Below are positions 7,677 through 16,782 of a DNA stretch of 64,000 bases, in pieces (position 1 is the stretch's first letter; every line of letters starts with the position of its first letter). Both the position numbers and the translations under genes were made by a program. The notes under the pieces were generated by a model that was not told the origin of the DNA, did no database searches, and worked only from the letters and a program-made list of their open reading frames with translations. Origin of the DNA: Flaviflexus massiliensis (GTDB taxonomy: Bacteria; Actinomycetota; Actinomycetes; Actinomycetales; Actinomycetaceae); contig NZ_LN831058.1 of NCBI RefSeq assembly GCF_001375495.1, positions 186,001-250,000 on the forward strand, written 5' to 3'.

Positions 7677-9086
7677 ATGAACAGTGCGCAACGTGATGTG
7701 GACTCGCAGATCGCAGACGGCAACGAGCTCATCGCCCGTGCCCTCACGCGAACCGGCACCACCAAGGTCGTCAGCTTCGGCTACGGAGTGGCACGAGACT
7801 TTGGCCCCCTCATCACCGCCCAGCACGGAAACACGCCGGTCGTGTTTGTTGCTGACGAGAACACGTGGAGTGTCGCGTACGAAGCCATCACCGAAGCGGT
7901 GAGAACGAGTGGGCTAGCCCAGGCCGAACCGATCATCTTGCCTGCAAACCCCCGCCCCTATGCCAACATCGAGCTTGTTAACAGAGTCCGGGAGCTCCTC
8001 GAAACTCGCACGGATACTCTCCCGATCGCGGTTGGCTCCGGCACGATCAACGATGCGGTCAAGCTCGCCGCACATCAGCTCTCCCGCCCTTACTGGGTCG
8101 TGGGTACCGCCCCTTCCATGGATGGCTACACGGCTGCCGGCGCCTCGATCTCCAAGGACGGCTTCAAGCAGAACATCCCGTGTGCCGCACCGGTGGGCGT
8201 GGTCATGGACCTCGACATCCTCGAAACCGCCCCGCAGATCATGTGGGCCTCGGGCTTTGGGGACATGATCGGGAAGATTTCGGCGCTCGCGGACTGGCGG
8301 GTCGCCGATGCGCTCGGTGTCGAATCGATCGACTCCGATATTTGGGACATGTCGGCACGATCCGTTGTCGCGGCACTGGCCGATCCCGCGGGCGTTGGCA
8401 ATCGCGACAGGTCGGCACTGCCGTCACTGACGGTTGGGCTTCTCATGTCCGGGCTTGCCATCCAGGCTTACAATTCTTCTCGCCCCGGCTCGGGGGCCGA
8501 GCATATGTTTAGCCACCTGTGGGAAATGGAGCACGTGGGGCTCGACTACGATCCCCCGCTTTCGCACGGCGCCAAGGTCGGGGTTGGCTCCGTCCTCGTC
8601 GCGGCCTTCTACGACAGGCTTCTCGAACTCGATCTCACCGAGATCTCCATCCCCACCCTGCTCGAGCAGTGGCCTCCCCTCGAGGCGGCTCTCGCGGAGG
8701 CGGACCGGTTGCATGGCGACTCTCCCCTGAAGAACGTTGCTCATTCCCAGCTCCCCAAGAAGTACCCGGATCGGGAACTCCTGCAGTCCCAGCTCGAGAC
8801 CGCGGTGAACATCTGGGAAGACCTCAAGGTCGAATTGCGCGAACTCATGCGCCCCGCATCCGAAATCCGGGACAATCTTCTTGCGGCGCGCGCTTACGAT
8901 CATCCGAGCCAGTTCCAGCTCAGCCAGGAACAAATCATTACGGACTTCCTGCGGCTCCGTACGAGCCGCGACCGCTACACCAGCTTCGATCTCGCTGCCG
9001 AGACCGGAGTGTTGCCGGGAATCATTGATTCCCTCCTCGGCCCCAACGGGACCCTTGAAACCTGGGAAGCCAGGGAGCTGAAGTGA
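7677..9086 (+). CDS. sn-glycerol-1-phosphate dehydrogenase family protein (EgsA/AraM type)
   Basis: The 469-residue protein belongs to the iron/zinc-dependent dehydrogenase superfamily, G1P-dehydrogenase branch. Visible hallmarks are VGSGTINDAVKLAAHQLSRP, GTAPSMDGYTAAGAS, SGFGDMIGKISALADWR, and two metal-ligand histidine segments, FSHLWEMEHVGLD and PLSHGAKVGVG. Relatives reduce dihydroxyacetone phosphate to glycerol 1-phosphate or run in reverse; here, oxidation of a phosphorylated polyol to a ketose phosphate is the likely direction, by inference. It is longer than the archaeal enzyme by an extra C-terminal region. ATG 7677 has AGGAG four bases upstream. It is the first gene of the operon with the DAK-type kinase, the TIM-like isomerase, the aldolase and the phosphatase. 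A paralogue lies at 41339-42709. Confidence 0.87.
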   Translation: MNSAQRDVDSQIADGNELIARALTRTGTTKVVSFGYGVARDFGPLITAQHGNTPVVFVADENTWSVAYEAITEAVRTSGLAQAEPIILPANPRPYANIELVNRVRELLETRTDTLPIAVGSGTINDAVKLAAHQLSRPYWVVGTAPSMDGYTAAGASISKDGFKQNIPCAAPVGVVMDLDILETAPQIMWASGFGDMIGKISALADWRVADALGVESIDSDIWDMSARSVVAALADPAGVGNRDRSALPSLTVGLLMSGLAIQAYNSSRPGSGAEHMFSHLWEMEHVGLDYDPPLSHGAKVGVGSVLVAAFYDRLLELDLTEISIPTLLEQWPPLEAALAEADRLHGDSPLKNVAHSQLPKKYPDRELLQSQLETAVNIWEDLKVELRELMRPASEIRDNLLAARAYDHPSQFQLSQEQIITDFLRLRTSRDRYTSFDLAAETGVLPGIIDSLLGPNGTLETWEARELK

Positions 9087-9123
9087 TGCAAACTCGCACA
9101 ACCTCAACGACGAGAGTGAGACC

Positions 9124-10836
9124 ATGACACGACTATTCAACAATCCAGAAAACTTCCCCAACGAAGCAGCCGAAGGCTACCTGCTCGCCAACAAGCGGCA
9201 CGTCAGCGGCCTGTACGGCGGCGCAGTTCGCGCCACCAAGACCCCAGAAAACAAGGTTGCCCTCGTTATTGGCGGCGGCACCGGCCATTACCCTGCCTTC
9301 GCGGGCTGGGTTGGGCACGGCATGGCGGACGGTGTTGTCATGGGCAACATCTTCTCCTCCCCCTCCGCAGCCCAGGCAGTGAGCGTCGCCAAGGCCGCTG
9401 AACGCGGTGGCGGCGTCCTCATCGCCTTCGGTAACTACGCGGGCGACGTCCTCCACTTCGGGGATGCTGCCGCACAGCTCACCGCCCAGGGCATCCTTGC
9501 CAAGGCAGTCGTCACGACCGACGACATTGCTTCGGCAGGACCGGACGAGATCGAGAAGCGCCGCGGCATCGCCGGCTGGGTACCGATCTTCAAGACCACG
9601 GGCGCTGCCGCTGAGCGCGGCCTGAGCTTCGACGAAGTTGAGGCTGTCTTCCACAAGGCAAACAGCCGGACCCGCACCCTCGGTGTTGCGTTCTCCGGCT
9701 GCACCCTGCCCGGTGCTGACGAACCGCTCTTCACCGTCCCGGAAGGGAAGATGGCGATTGGTCTCGGTGTTCATGGCGAGCCCGGCATCTCCGAGGAGCC
9801 CCTCGGCACGGCCGATGAGGTTGCCAAGCTGCTCGTTGACAGGCTTCTCGAGGAACGCCCCGAGGGTAACGACGGTCGCGTCATCGCCCTCCTCAACGGC
9901 CTCGGCGCAGCCAAGTACGAGGAAATGTTCGTCACCTTCCGTGCGGTCAACAAGCTTCTCGAAGAAGCCGGTCTCACGGTCGTTGACGGTGAGGTGGGCG
10001 AATTCGCTACCTCGCTGGACATGTCCGGCATCTCCCTCACCCTCTTCTGGGTTGATGACGAACTCGAGTCGCTCTGGAACGACCCGGTTGACACCCCCGC
10101 CTACCGTCGCGGCTCGGTCGACAACGCGGCCATGCGCGACGACCTCGGCGAGCTCTCCCAGGAGCCGACGAAGCTCGAGGTCACCGAAAAAGGCTCGGCT
10201 GATTCGCAGAAGCTCGCTTCCGCAATCGCGGAAACCCTCGACAAGGTGACAGCGCTGCTGGATGAGAAGTCCGCTGAGCTCGGCAAGCTCGATGCAATCG
10301 CTGGCGACGGCGACCACGGCATCGGTATGCACCGCGGCGCAGAGAACGCCACCGTGGCAGCGAAGCGCCTGGTTGGAGACGGTGCCGGTGCCGGCACGAC
10401 CCTCGCCGGTGCGGGTGAAGCCTGGTCAGCAACCGCCGGCGGTACCTCCGGGGCCCTCTGGGGTGTTCTCCTGGGAGCTGCCGGTCAGGGTGTCGGTGAC
10501 ACGGACCTGCCCTCGGATCAGGAAGTTGCAAGCATTGTTCACCAGGTTGCCGATGCGCTGCTCGCAGCGGGCGGCGCCCAGCTGGGCGACAAGACCATGC
10601 TTGACGCGCTCCTGCCGTTCGTTGACGCCCTCGAGGCCGAAGTGAAGGGTGAGGGAACGCTGAAGGAGAAGTGGAACCGTGCCGCCCTCGTAGCCGTGGG
10701 CGCAGCGAAGAAGACGGCCCAGCTGTCTCCGAAGATTGGTCGCGCACGCCCGCTCGCCGAGCGCTCCGTCGGTCACGCCGACCCGGGCGCCGTTTCTCTC
10801 GCCTACATCATCGACGCTATCGGTCAGGAGCTCTAA
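9124..10836 (+). CDS. dihydroxyacetone kinase (DhaK-DhaL fusion); possible L-erythrulose kinase
   Basis: This 570-residue ATP-type kinase carries a DhaK domain (about 1-330) with GGGTGHYPAFAGWVGHG near residue 50 and the substrate-binding histidine in GVHGEPG (H217), and a DhaL domain (about 360-570) with the GDGDHG magnesium motif near 392. The family phosphorylates dihydroxyacetone; close relatives (LerK, DerK) phosphorylate L- or D-erythrulose in mycobacterial tetritol catabolism. The next gene is a TIM homologue touching its stop codon, which is the arrangement expected for either dihydroxyacetone to glyceraldehyde 3-phosphate or L-erythrulose to D-erythrulose 4-phosphate. The sequence alone does not decide between them. 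A decayed dhaL/dhaK copy lies at 21.5-22.1 kb. Confidence 0.9.
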   Translation: MTRLFNNPENFPNEAAEGYLLANKRHVSGLYGGAVRATKTPENKVALVIGGGTGHYPAFAGWVGHGMADGVVMGNIFSSPSAAQAVSVAKAAERGGGVLIAFGNYAGDVLHFGDAAAQLTAQGILAKAVVTTDDIASAGPDEIEKRRGIAGWVPIFKTTGAAAERGLSFDEVEAVFHKANSRTRTLGVAFSGCTLPGADEPLFTVPEGKMAIGLGVHGEPGISEEPLGTADEVAKLLVDRLLEERPEGNDGRVIALLNGLGAAKYEEMFVTFRAVNKLLEEAGLTVVDGEVGEFATSLDMSGISLTLFWVDDELESLWNDPVDTPAYRRGSVDNAAMRDDLGELSQEPTKLEVTEKGSADSQKLASAIAETLDKVTALLDEKSAELGKLDAIAGDGDHGIGMHRGAENATVAAKRLVGDGAGAGTTLAGAGEAWSATAGGTSGALWGVLLGAAGQGVGDTDLPSDQEVASIVHQVADALLAAGGAQLGDKTMLDALLPFVDALEAEVKGEGTLKEKWNRAALVAVGAAKKTAQLSPKIGRARPLAERSVGHADPGAVSLAYIIDAIGQEL

Positions 10837-11601
10837 ATGTCTCTCCCCAGTCCCGTTGCCGGATTCAGTTCCAAGGCCTACCAGTCCGTCGCGGAAGCGA
10901 AGGCATGGGCGGACGTTGTCCGTGAAGCCCTCGGCGATGGCCGGGGCACCGGCCACTACATTTGCGTACCCCACCCGATCCTCCCGCTCATGAGGACCTG
11001 GCTGGAAGGTACGGGAATGGATGTGGGCGTGCAGGATCTGTCGCGGTTTACACCCGGCCCGCACACCGGTGACGTCACGGCCGAACTACTTGCTGGACTG
11101 GGATGCCGGTATGTCATGCTCGGCCACCCAGAGCGGCGACGGGACTACGGGGAGACATGGGAACTTGTGGCCGAGAAGGCCGCGAGGGCTTCCGAGAACG
11201 GGATCGTTCCGATCATCATCGCGGGCGAAGCAAACCGAGACGACGACATCAGGGCAGTCGTCAGCGAGCAACTTGGCTACATTCTGGGTGCAATCAGTCC
11301 CGAAGCCGATCTGCTCATCGCCTACGAGCCAGCCTGGGCAATCGGGGTGGCAGATGCTGCCCCGCCCGAGCACGTGGTTGGCGCGATCGCGATCGTCAAC
11401 GACCTGCTGTCGTCCCGTCCCGGATCATCCCGGATCGTCTACGGTGGCAGCGCCAAGTCCGGCACCTACGCCGCCATCGTCAAAGCCGGCCAGGGCAATC
11501 CTGCCGGTGTCCCGGATGGTGTGTTCCTCGGTCGCGCCGGCCTCGATCCCCACACGTTCCTCGACAGCGTTGCCGAAGTCGAAAACTCACAACATCAATA
11601 A
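10837..11601 (+). CDS. triosephosphate isomerase family protein (possible L-erythrulose-1-phosphate isomerase)
   Basis: This 254-residue TIM-barrel protein keeps the catalytic trio of the family: K13, H97 (LGHPERR) and E164 (IAYEPAWAIG), plus the phosphate-binding YGGSAKSGTY near the C-terminus. The N-terminal lysine context is GFSSKAY instead of the nearly invariant GNWKMN of housekeeping TIM. That change is characteristic of divergent homologues such as LerI, which isomerises L-erythrulose 1-phosphate to D-erythrulose 4-phosphate. The start follows the kinase stop immediately, with AGGAG inside the kinase gene. A C4 role is plausible but unproven; it could also supplement triose phosphate isomerisation. 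Confidence 0.87.
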   Translation: MSLPSPVAGFSSKAYQSVAEAKAWADVVREALGDGRGTGHYICVPHPILPLMRTWLEGTGMDVGVQDLSRFTPGPHTGDVTAELLAGLGCRYVMLGHPERRRDYGETWELVAEKAARASENGIVPIIIAGEANRDDDIRAVVSEQLGYILGAISPEADLLIAYEPAWAIGVADAAPPEHVVGAIAIVNDLLSSRPGSSRIVYGGSAKSGTYAAIVKAGQGNPAGVPDGVFLGRAGLDPHTFLDSVAEVENSQHQ

Positions 11602-11602
11602 A

Positions 11603-11653
11603 TCGCGTACCCCGTACGCGAAGACGCGTGGTGGGCCGGAAGCGGCCCACCAC
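11603..11653 (+). other. two intra-operon hairpins
   Basis: In the 84-bp gap between the TIM-like and aldolase genes, an 8-bp stem (11603-11610 with 11614-11621) is followed by an 11-bp stem with a GAAG loop (11628-11638 with 11643-11653). They may lower downstream expression or protect processed mRNA ends rather than terminate fully. Confidence 0.6.
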
Positions 11654-11685
11654 CCCACTAGCAGTCCACCAGCAAGGAGAAAACC

Positions 11686-12549
11686 ATGCCATACGCAAAC
11701 ACGCTCGATCTTTTACGTGAAGCAGAAAAGGGAGGATACGCGGTCCCTGCCATCAACATTGTGGACCCGCTGACCATCGCCGCCATTGTCCGCGCCGCGG
11801 ACGAGGTAGGTTCCCCCGTGATCCTCCAAACCTCCGTCAAGACCGTGAAGAGCGCGGGTGCTGACGTACTTGTCACGGCCGCGAAGGTCGCTGCCGAGAA
11901 CGCCTCGGTTGGTGTCGCTCTCCACCTCGACCACTGCCCCGACCGCGAGGTCATTTCCCTCTGTGTCGAAAAGGGCTGGAGCTCGGTCCTGTTCGATGCC
12001 TCCGATCGTAACCTGGAGACCGCTCGCCGTGAAACCGCCGAGGTCGTGAAGGAATGCCACGCGGCCGGCGTCACTGTCGAATCCGAAATCGAGAACATTC
12101 TCGGTGTTGAAGACGGTGTTGGCTCGGACGAAGCAACCCACGCATACACGGTTGACCAGCTCATCGAGGTCGCCAAGGAAACGGGCACGGACATGCTCGC
12201 CCCGGCACTCGGAACCGCCCACGGCCAGTACAAGTCCGATCCGGTCCTCCAGCCCGACCGCGTGACCGAGATCCGCGATAAGTACGACATTCCCGTCGTC
12301 CTCCACGGCGGCACCGGCCTGACCGATGCTCAGTTCCACGAGTTCATCGACAACGGCGTCTCGAAGATCAACATTTCCACCGCCCTCAAGCACGCATACA
12401 TGAAGTCCGCTCTCGCCTACCTGAAGGACTGCGAAGCGAACGACAAGTGGGAGCCCGTCAAGCTCTTCGCCGAGATCGAGAAGGCCTCCGAGCAGGTCAT
12501 GCGGGACTACGCGAAGATCTTCCGTTCCGAAGGAAAGGCAGCCAAGTGA
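11686..12549 (+). CDS. class II (zinc) fructose/tagatose-bisphosphate-type aldolase
   Basis: The 287-residue protein has the class II aldolase pattern: VPAINIVD near residue 20, the catalytic aspartate and zinc histidine in LHLDHC (D82, H83), VESEIENILG with the metal glutamate, GTAHGQY (H179) and VLHGGTGL (H207). Such enzymes condense or cleave dihydroxyacetone phosphate with an aldehyde (fructose 1,6-bisphosphate, tagatose 1,6-bisphosphate or ketose 1-phosphates). It lies downstream of the kinase/isomerase pair and overlaps the start of the CbbY-like gene by four bases, so it probably acts on their product. AAGGAG stands seven bases before the ATG. The exact aldehyde partner cannot be read. 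Confidence 0.9.
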   Translation: MPYANTLDLLREAEKGGYAVPAINIVDPLTIAAIVRAADEVGSPVILQTSVKTVKSAGADVLVTAAKVAAENASVGVALHLDHCPDREVISLCVEKGWSSVLFDASDRNLETARRETAEVVKECHAAGVTVESEIENILGVEDGVGSDEATHAYTVDQLIEVAKETGTDMLAPALGTAHGQYKSDPVLQPDRVTEIRDKYDIPVVLHGGTGLTDAQFHEFIDNGVSKINISTALKHAYMKSALAYLKDCEANDKWEPVKLFAEIEKASEQVMRDYAKIFRSEGKAAK

Positions 12550-13319
12550 AGGCACTGATTTTTGACTGTGACGGCGTCCTCGCCGACACCGAACTCGACG
12601 GCCACCTCGTCGCATTCAACGAAACCTTCGAGCACTTCAACCTGCCGTTCCGGTGGAGCCAGGACGAGTACGCAAGGCTGCTGGCTGTTGGTGGCGGTAA
12701 GGAACGCTTCATCGCCTACATCAAAGAAAACCCGGGCCTCGAAGAGTCCCTCCCGGAGCCTCTCGAAGACTTCGTTCTCAAGGTGCACAAGGAAAAGTCG
12801 GCACGCTACGTCGAGCGCGTTGAGAACGGTCTCCTCCCCGGCCGTCCCGGCGTCGCCCGCATCATCGCCCAAGCACTCGATGCTGGCTGGAAGGTCGCCG
12901 TGGCCTCCACCTCCGCACTCAAGAGCGTCGAAGCAGTGCTGACCGCCGTGATCGGTCGCGAGCAGCGAGAGCGCCTCTCGGGTGTCTTTGCCGGCGACAT
13001 GGTTCCCGCGAAGAAGCCCGCCCCCGACATCTACCTGATGGCGATGAACGTGATCGGCGTCGACAAGGAAAATGTCGTCATCGTTGAAGACTCGAACACG
13101 GGAGCGAAGGCAGCTGCCGCTGCCGATACCCGCTACATCGTCACCCTGTCGACCTTCACCGTGAACGAGGAATTCCCCAACGCCACAACCGTGGTCAGCA
13201 ACCTGGGTGAACCGGGCGAACCCGCCACGATTCGCGAAGGCGAAGACGTCCTCGACAACGGCATCGTGACCGTCGAGTCTCTCGAGAAGGTCCTCGCCCT
13301 CCCCATCCCCACCAGCTAA
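12546..13319 (+). CDS. CbbY-like HAD phosphatase
   Basis: The 257-residue protein is a HAD phosphatase of the CbbY/beta-phosphoglucomutase group: nucleophile motif IFDCDGVLADTELDGH (D8, D10), helical cap, ASTS motif II and EDSNTGAKAA motif IV. The LADTELDGH...AFNETF sequence is characteristic of CbbY, which hydrolyses xylulose 1,5-bisphosphate, a RuBisCO misfire product, in autotrophs. A CbbY-like enzyme in the same putative regulon as a RuBisCO-like protein is notable, although here it could simply dephosphorylate another sugar phosphate. The GTG start at 12546 overlaps the aldolase stop (GTGA). It ends the five-gene operon. Confidence 0.88.
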   Translation: MKALIFDCDGVLADTELDGHLVAFNETFEHFNLPFRWSQDEYARLLAVGGGKERFIAYIKENPGLEESLPEPLEDFVLKVHKEKSARYVERVENGLLPGRPGVARIIAQALDAGWKVAVASTSALKSVEAVLTAVIGREQRERLSGVFAGDMVPAKKPAPDIYLMAMNVIGVDKENVVIVEDSNTGAKAAAAADTRYIVTLSTFTVNEEFPNATTVVSNLGEPGEPATIREGEDVLDNGIVTVESLEKVLALPIPTS

Positions 13320-13432
13320 CTGGTTTGTCCTTGGCGTCAAACGGGTGAAGGACAAACACTCAGCGCGCGATCCGTTGCCCCGGATCACCGGGGGCGGAAA
13401 GAAAACGCCCCACAATTCCAATTGATAGGTCA

Positions 13433-13458
13433 GAGCGCCCGGCACATGCCGGGCGCTC
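13433..13458. terminator. bidirectional hairpin terminator
   Basis: A perfect 12-bp GC-rich stem with a CA loop lies between the CbbY-like gene (+) and the second GntR gene (-). A first hairpin (13323-13332 with 13348-13357) directly follows the CbbY-like stop codon. Confidence 0.85.
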
Positions 13459-13588
13459 ATCTTTGTACTCTCGCAAACCACTCACACGTCATTCACCCGT
13501 CAGGGATGCAGCGGGAGTTGCACTCACTTTTGCACGAAGGAGCTTCACTCACCGTCCCACGAGAAGGACGTGCCGTTGGGACGAAGAA

Positions 13589-14377
13589 CTACATGTCGTA
13601 GGAATAGGTGAGCCGGATTCTGTCTCCGCGGAGGAGGATTCTCGTGTATTCGAACGGAACACCCTCGGGAGTTGAGACCTTCTGTCGCAGAAGCAGGATC
13701 GGTTCACCGGGATTGATGGTGAGAAGCTTGCCTTCGGACGTGGAGGCTCGCGTCGATTCGAGGGTCTCCTCCACCTTCCCCATCGTCAGATCGTACTCCC
13801 GATCGAGAATGACGCAGAGCTGCTCGGAGGCTGAGTCACGGTCAAGCAGGTCCGGTGCAAGGCGCAGGGGGACGTGGGAAATGTGGATGGAAATGGGAGC
13901 ATCCTCCGCCCTGCGCAGGCGAGCGATCTTCACGACCTGTTCGCCTTCTGCAAGCTGCAGATGCTCAGCGAGGTAGGAGCCTGCTGGCTCAATGGTCGCA
14001 TCAATCAGCTCGGTCGAGGTTGTGTAGCCGGCTTCTTCAAGCTGCTGTCTCATGCCCGTGTAGGCGGGCGACTTCGCGGAGATCTTGCCGGGAGCAACGT
14101 ACGTACCCTTGCCCTGAACCCGGAACAGCAGCCCCTCGTTAACGAGCGTGGTGAGGACTTGGCGGACAGTCATGCGACTCAGCCCATATTCCCGGTTAAG
14201 CTCGTGCTCGGACGGAATCTTGAGATTGGGCTTCCACTCGCCCGAATGAATGCGCTCGCGCAGAATCTCACCGAGCTGCACATACAGCGGGACGGAGGAG
14301 CTTCGATCAAGGGTTCTGGACGCCTTTTTCTCGACCGCTTCGGGGCTTGCCACCACCGGAATAATATTGGAAGCCAT
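13589..14377 (-). CDS. GntR-family (HutC/UTRA) transcriptional regulator
   Basis: This 262-residue regulator has a short N-terminal tail, a GntR winged helix (about 30-95; VPLYVQLGEILRERI and the recognition helix LSRMTVRQVL) and a UTRA ligand domain (about 105-260, ending EYTRILLRGDRIRL). It is a paralogue of the protein at 545-1279. The ATG at 14377 is chosen because AGAGAGGA precedes it by ten bases; a longer frame to 14434 would run over the operator. It is divergent from the E1-E2 operon, and the TGTATAG element at 14424-14442 lies 47 bases upstream, fitting autoregulation plus control of that operon. Confidence 0.92.
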   Translation of the reverse strand: MASNIIPVVASPEAVEKKASRTLDRSSSVPLYVQLGEILRERIHSGEWKPNLKIPSEHELNREYGLSRMTVRQVLTTLVNEGLLFRVQGKGTYVAPGKISAKSPAYTGMRQQLEEAGYTTSTELIDATIEPAGSYLAEHLQLAEGEQVVKIARLRRAEDAPISIHISHVPLRLAPDLLDRDSASEQLCVILDREYDLTMGKVEETLESTRASTSEGKLLTINPGEPILLLRQKVSTPEGVPFEYTRILLRGDRIRLTYSYDM

Positions 14378-14423
14378 CGATATCGAATCCTCTCTTGACC
14401 AACGCTGTCTAGCCTCGTGTACA

Positions 14424-14442
14424 CTTGTAAGCAATTGTATAG
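14424..14442 (+). promoter_or_regulatory. putative GntR operator (tandem heptamer)
   Basis: TTGTAAGC-AA-TTGTATAG gives two heptamers (TGTAAGC and TGTATAG) with a ten-base period, in the divergent region between the second GntR gene and the E1 gene. Confidence 0.5.
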
Positions 14443-14577
14443 CACGCGTAGCCCGATGACTGTAAGCTAGCCATGCAACGTAGCACGCAAGTAGTCCGTT
14501 ACTTAGGATTTACTTGCTGGAACTAGCTTAAGGCACTGCGCAATACAGTCCGGAATATCACGACAAAGGATGTCAAC

Positions 14578-16761
14578 ATGCCGAAGACCACGAAGCTTCA
14601 ATCCAAGGTGCCCTGGGTAGAAGTTGCCAGCACGGATGCGGATTGGGACGAGCAATCAGCATCCGACCTGGTGAATATGGCGAGCCAGATTCACCTCATT
14701 CGCGCCTTTGAAGAATCTGTGTTGGACATGGCGGGGCAGAAGCTCATCAACGGCCCTGCCCACTCCTCGATCGGCCAGGAGGGTGGCGCTGTCGCGTCGA
14801 TCCTGCCGCTTCGCGTTGAAGATCAGATCAACGGCTCGCACCGCGGCCACCACCAGTTCCTCGCCAAGGCCTTCAACGCGGTTGCACCGGATGGTCTGGA
14901 CCTGCGTGAGAATATGAGCGACGAGCTCAACGATGTTCTATACCGCACCCTCGCCGAAATCGCTGGTCTCAAGGATGGCTACTGCCGCGGTCGCGGTGGC
15001 TCCATGCACCTGCAGTGGAAGGAAATTGGTGCCATGGGCACCAACGCCATCGTTGGTGGCGCGGTTCCTTTCGCAACCGGTTTCGCTTTCAACTCGAAGG
15101 TGCTCGGCACCGACAACGTCTCCATCACCTACTTCGGTGATGGCGCCGTCAACATTGGTTCCACGCTCGAGGCAATGAACCTCGCTGCTGCGTGGGATCT
15201 GCCCACCATGTTCTTCATCGAGAACAACCAGTACGCGGTCTCCACGACGGCCGATGAGGCAACCGGCGAGAACCGTCTCTCGGGACGCGGTCCCGGCTTC
15301 GGCATTGCTTCCTGGCGCGTGGATGGCATGGACCCGGTCGCGGTCCGCATTGCGACCGAGCAGGCTCTTGAGCACATGCGCGCGGGCAAGGGCCCCACCG
15401 TCATTGAGGCACTGACCTACCGCTTCTTCCACCAGAATGGTCCGATCCCCGGCTCTGCTTTCGGTTACCGCACCAAGGATGAGGAGCAGGAGTGGCAGGA
15501 TCGCGATTCGATCCGCCTCATTGAAAAGCACCTGCTGCGCCGCGAGATTCTCGACGAGGAAGGTGTCAAGCAGCTCCGCAAGAACGCCAAGGCCATCATG
15601 GCCACCGTCGTCGACAAGATCCTTGAGGACGATCCGGATGGTAAGCCCGGCTCCAAGCGCATCCGCCCCGAACTGTGGCCCCATGTCGCGTTCCTTGATG
15701 TTGGCCTGCGTGGCGAGACCGATGCAGTGAAGGAAGAGGACTGCAAGGAAATTGACGAGTTCTCGGATTCCGAGCTCGCGGAAACCAAGTTCCTTGACGC
15801 TGTTGCCTCGACCATGCACCGCCGCATGGAGCAGGATGATCGTATTTATGTCATGGGCGAGGATGTGCACAAGCTCAACGGTGGCTCCCGTGGTGCAACC
15901 AAGGGCCTTCCCGAAGCGTTCCCCGGCCGAGTTCTGGGCACCCCAATTTCGGAAGCCGCATTTACCGGTCTCGGTGGCGGTGCAGCTCTCGACGGCCGCC
16001 TCTACCCCGTTGTTGAGCTCATGTACGCGGACTTCATTTGGGTGGCAGCGGACCAGATCTTTAACCAGATCGGCAAGGCCCGTCACATGTTCGGCGGTGA
16101 GCACGCCATGTCGATGCTCATGCGCATCAAGATCGGCACCCGGACCGGTTACGGTTCACAGCACTCGATGGACCCGGCCGGCATCCTCGCCACGAACCCG
16201 GGATGGCGCATCATCGCCCCCTCGACCCCGCACGACTACATTGGCCTGCTGAACGCGGCAATGAAGCTCGGCGACCCGGTTGCCGTTCTCGAGCACGATG
16301 CCGACCTGTACCGCAGCACTGGACTCGCCCCGAAGGACGATCGTGACTTCTGCCTGCCCGTGGGCAAGGCGGCTCTGCGTCGCGAAGGCTCCGACGTCAC
16401 CGTCATTTCCTACCTCTCCATGGTCCAGCAGTCCCTCGATGCCGTAGAGAAGACTGGCGTGGATGCTGACGTCATCGACCTGCGCTGGCTCGACAAGGCC
16501 AGCATCGACTGGGAGACCATCGAGGAGTCGATCAAGAAGACGAACCGCATCCTCATTGTCGAGCAGGCAAACGCCGGCACCTCCTACGGTGGTTGGCTCG
16601 CTGACGAGATTCAGCGCCGCTACTTCGACTGGCTGGACGCTCCTGTCATGCGCGTGCATGGCTCCGAGTCCTCCCCCAGCATCTCCAAGGTCCTGGAAGC
16701 GGCAGCACTCGCCGACGTTGACGATGTTGCGAAGGCACTTGTTGACCTTCGCGACATGTGA
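14578..16761 (+). CDS. 2-oxoacid/acetoin dehydrogenase E1, fused alpha and beta subunits
   Basis: This 727-residue protein joins an E1-alpha domain (about 30-360) and an E1-beta domain (about 395-727). The alpha part has GSHRGHHQFLA and the thiamin-diphosphate motif GDGAVNIG (187-194) closing with IENNQ. The beta part has the GEDV start, then GTPISEAAFTGLGGGAAL and VIDLRWL with the C-terminal domain. With E2 it oxidatively decarboxylates a 2-oxoacid (pyruvate or branched chain) or cleaves acetoin, forming acyl-CoA. The exact substrate is not visible. AAAGGA precedes the ATG. No E3 (lipoamide dehydrogenase) follows, so it must borrow one from elsewhere. Confidence 0.9.
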   Translation: MPKTTKLQSKVPWVEVASTDADWDEQSASDLVNMASQIHLIRAFEESVLDMAGQKLINGPAHSSIGQEGGAVASILPLRVEDQINGSHRGHHQFLAKAFNAVAPDGLDLRENMSDELNDVLYRTLAEIAGLKDGYCRGRGGSMHLQWKEIGAMGTNAIVGGAVPFATGFAFNSKVLGTDNVSITYFGDGAVNIGSTLEAMNLAAAWDLPTMFFIENNQYAVSTTADEATGENRLSGRGPGFGIASWRVDGMDPVAVRIATEQALEHMRAGKGPTVIEALTYRFFHQNGPIPGSAFGYRTKDEEQEWQDRDSIRLIEKHLLRREILDEEGVKQLRKNAKAIMATVVDKILEDDPDGKPGSKRIRPELWPHVAFLDVGLRGETDAVKEEDCKEIDEFSDSELAETKFLDAVASTMHRRMEQDDRIYVMGEDVHKLNGGSRGATKGLPEAFPGRVLGTPISEAAFTGLGGGAALDGRLYPVVELMYADFIWVAADQIFNQIGKARHMFGGEHAMSMLMRIKIGTRTGYGSQHSMDPAGILATNPGWRIIAPSTPHDYIGLLNAAMKLGDPVAVLEHDADLYRSTGLAPKDDRDFCLPVGKAALRREGSDVTVISYLSMVQQSLDAVEKTGVDADVIDLRWLDKASIDWETIEESIKKTNRILIVEQANAGTSYGGWLADEIQRRYFDWLDAPVMRVHGSESSPSISKVLEAAALADVDDVAKALVDLRDM

Positions 16762-16782
16762 GCCACAGAAGGAAGAAACTCA

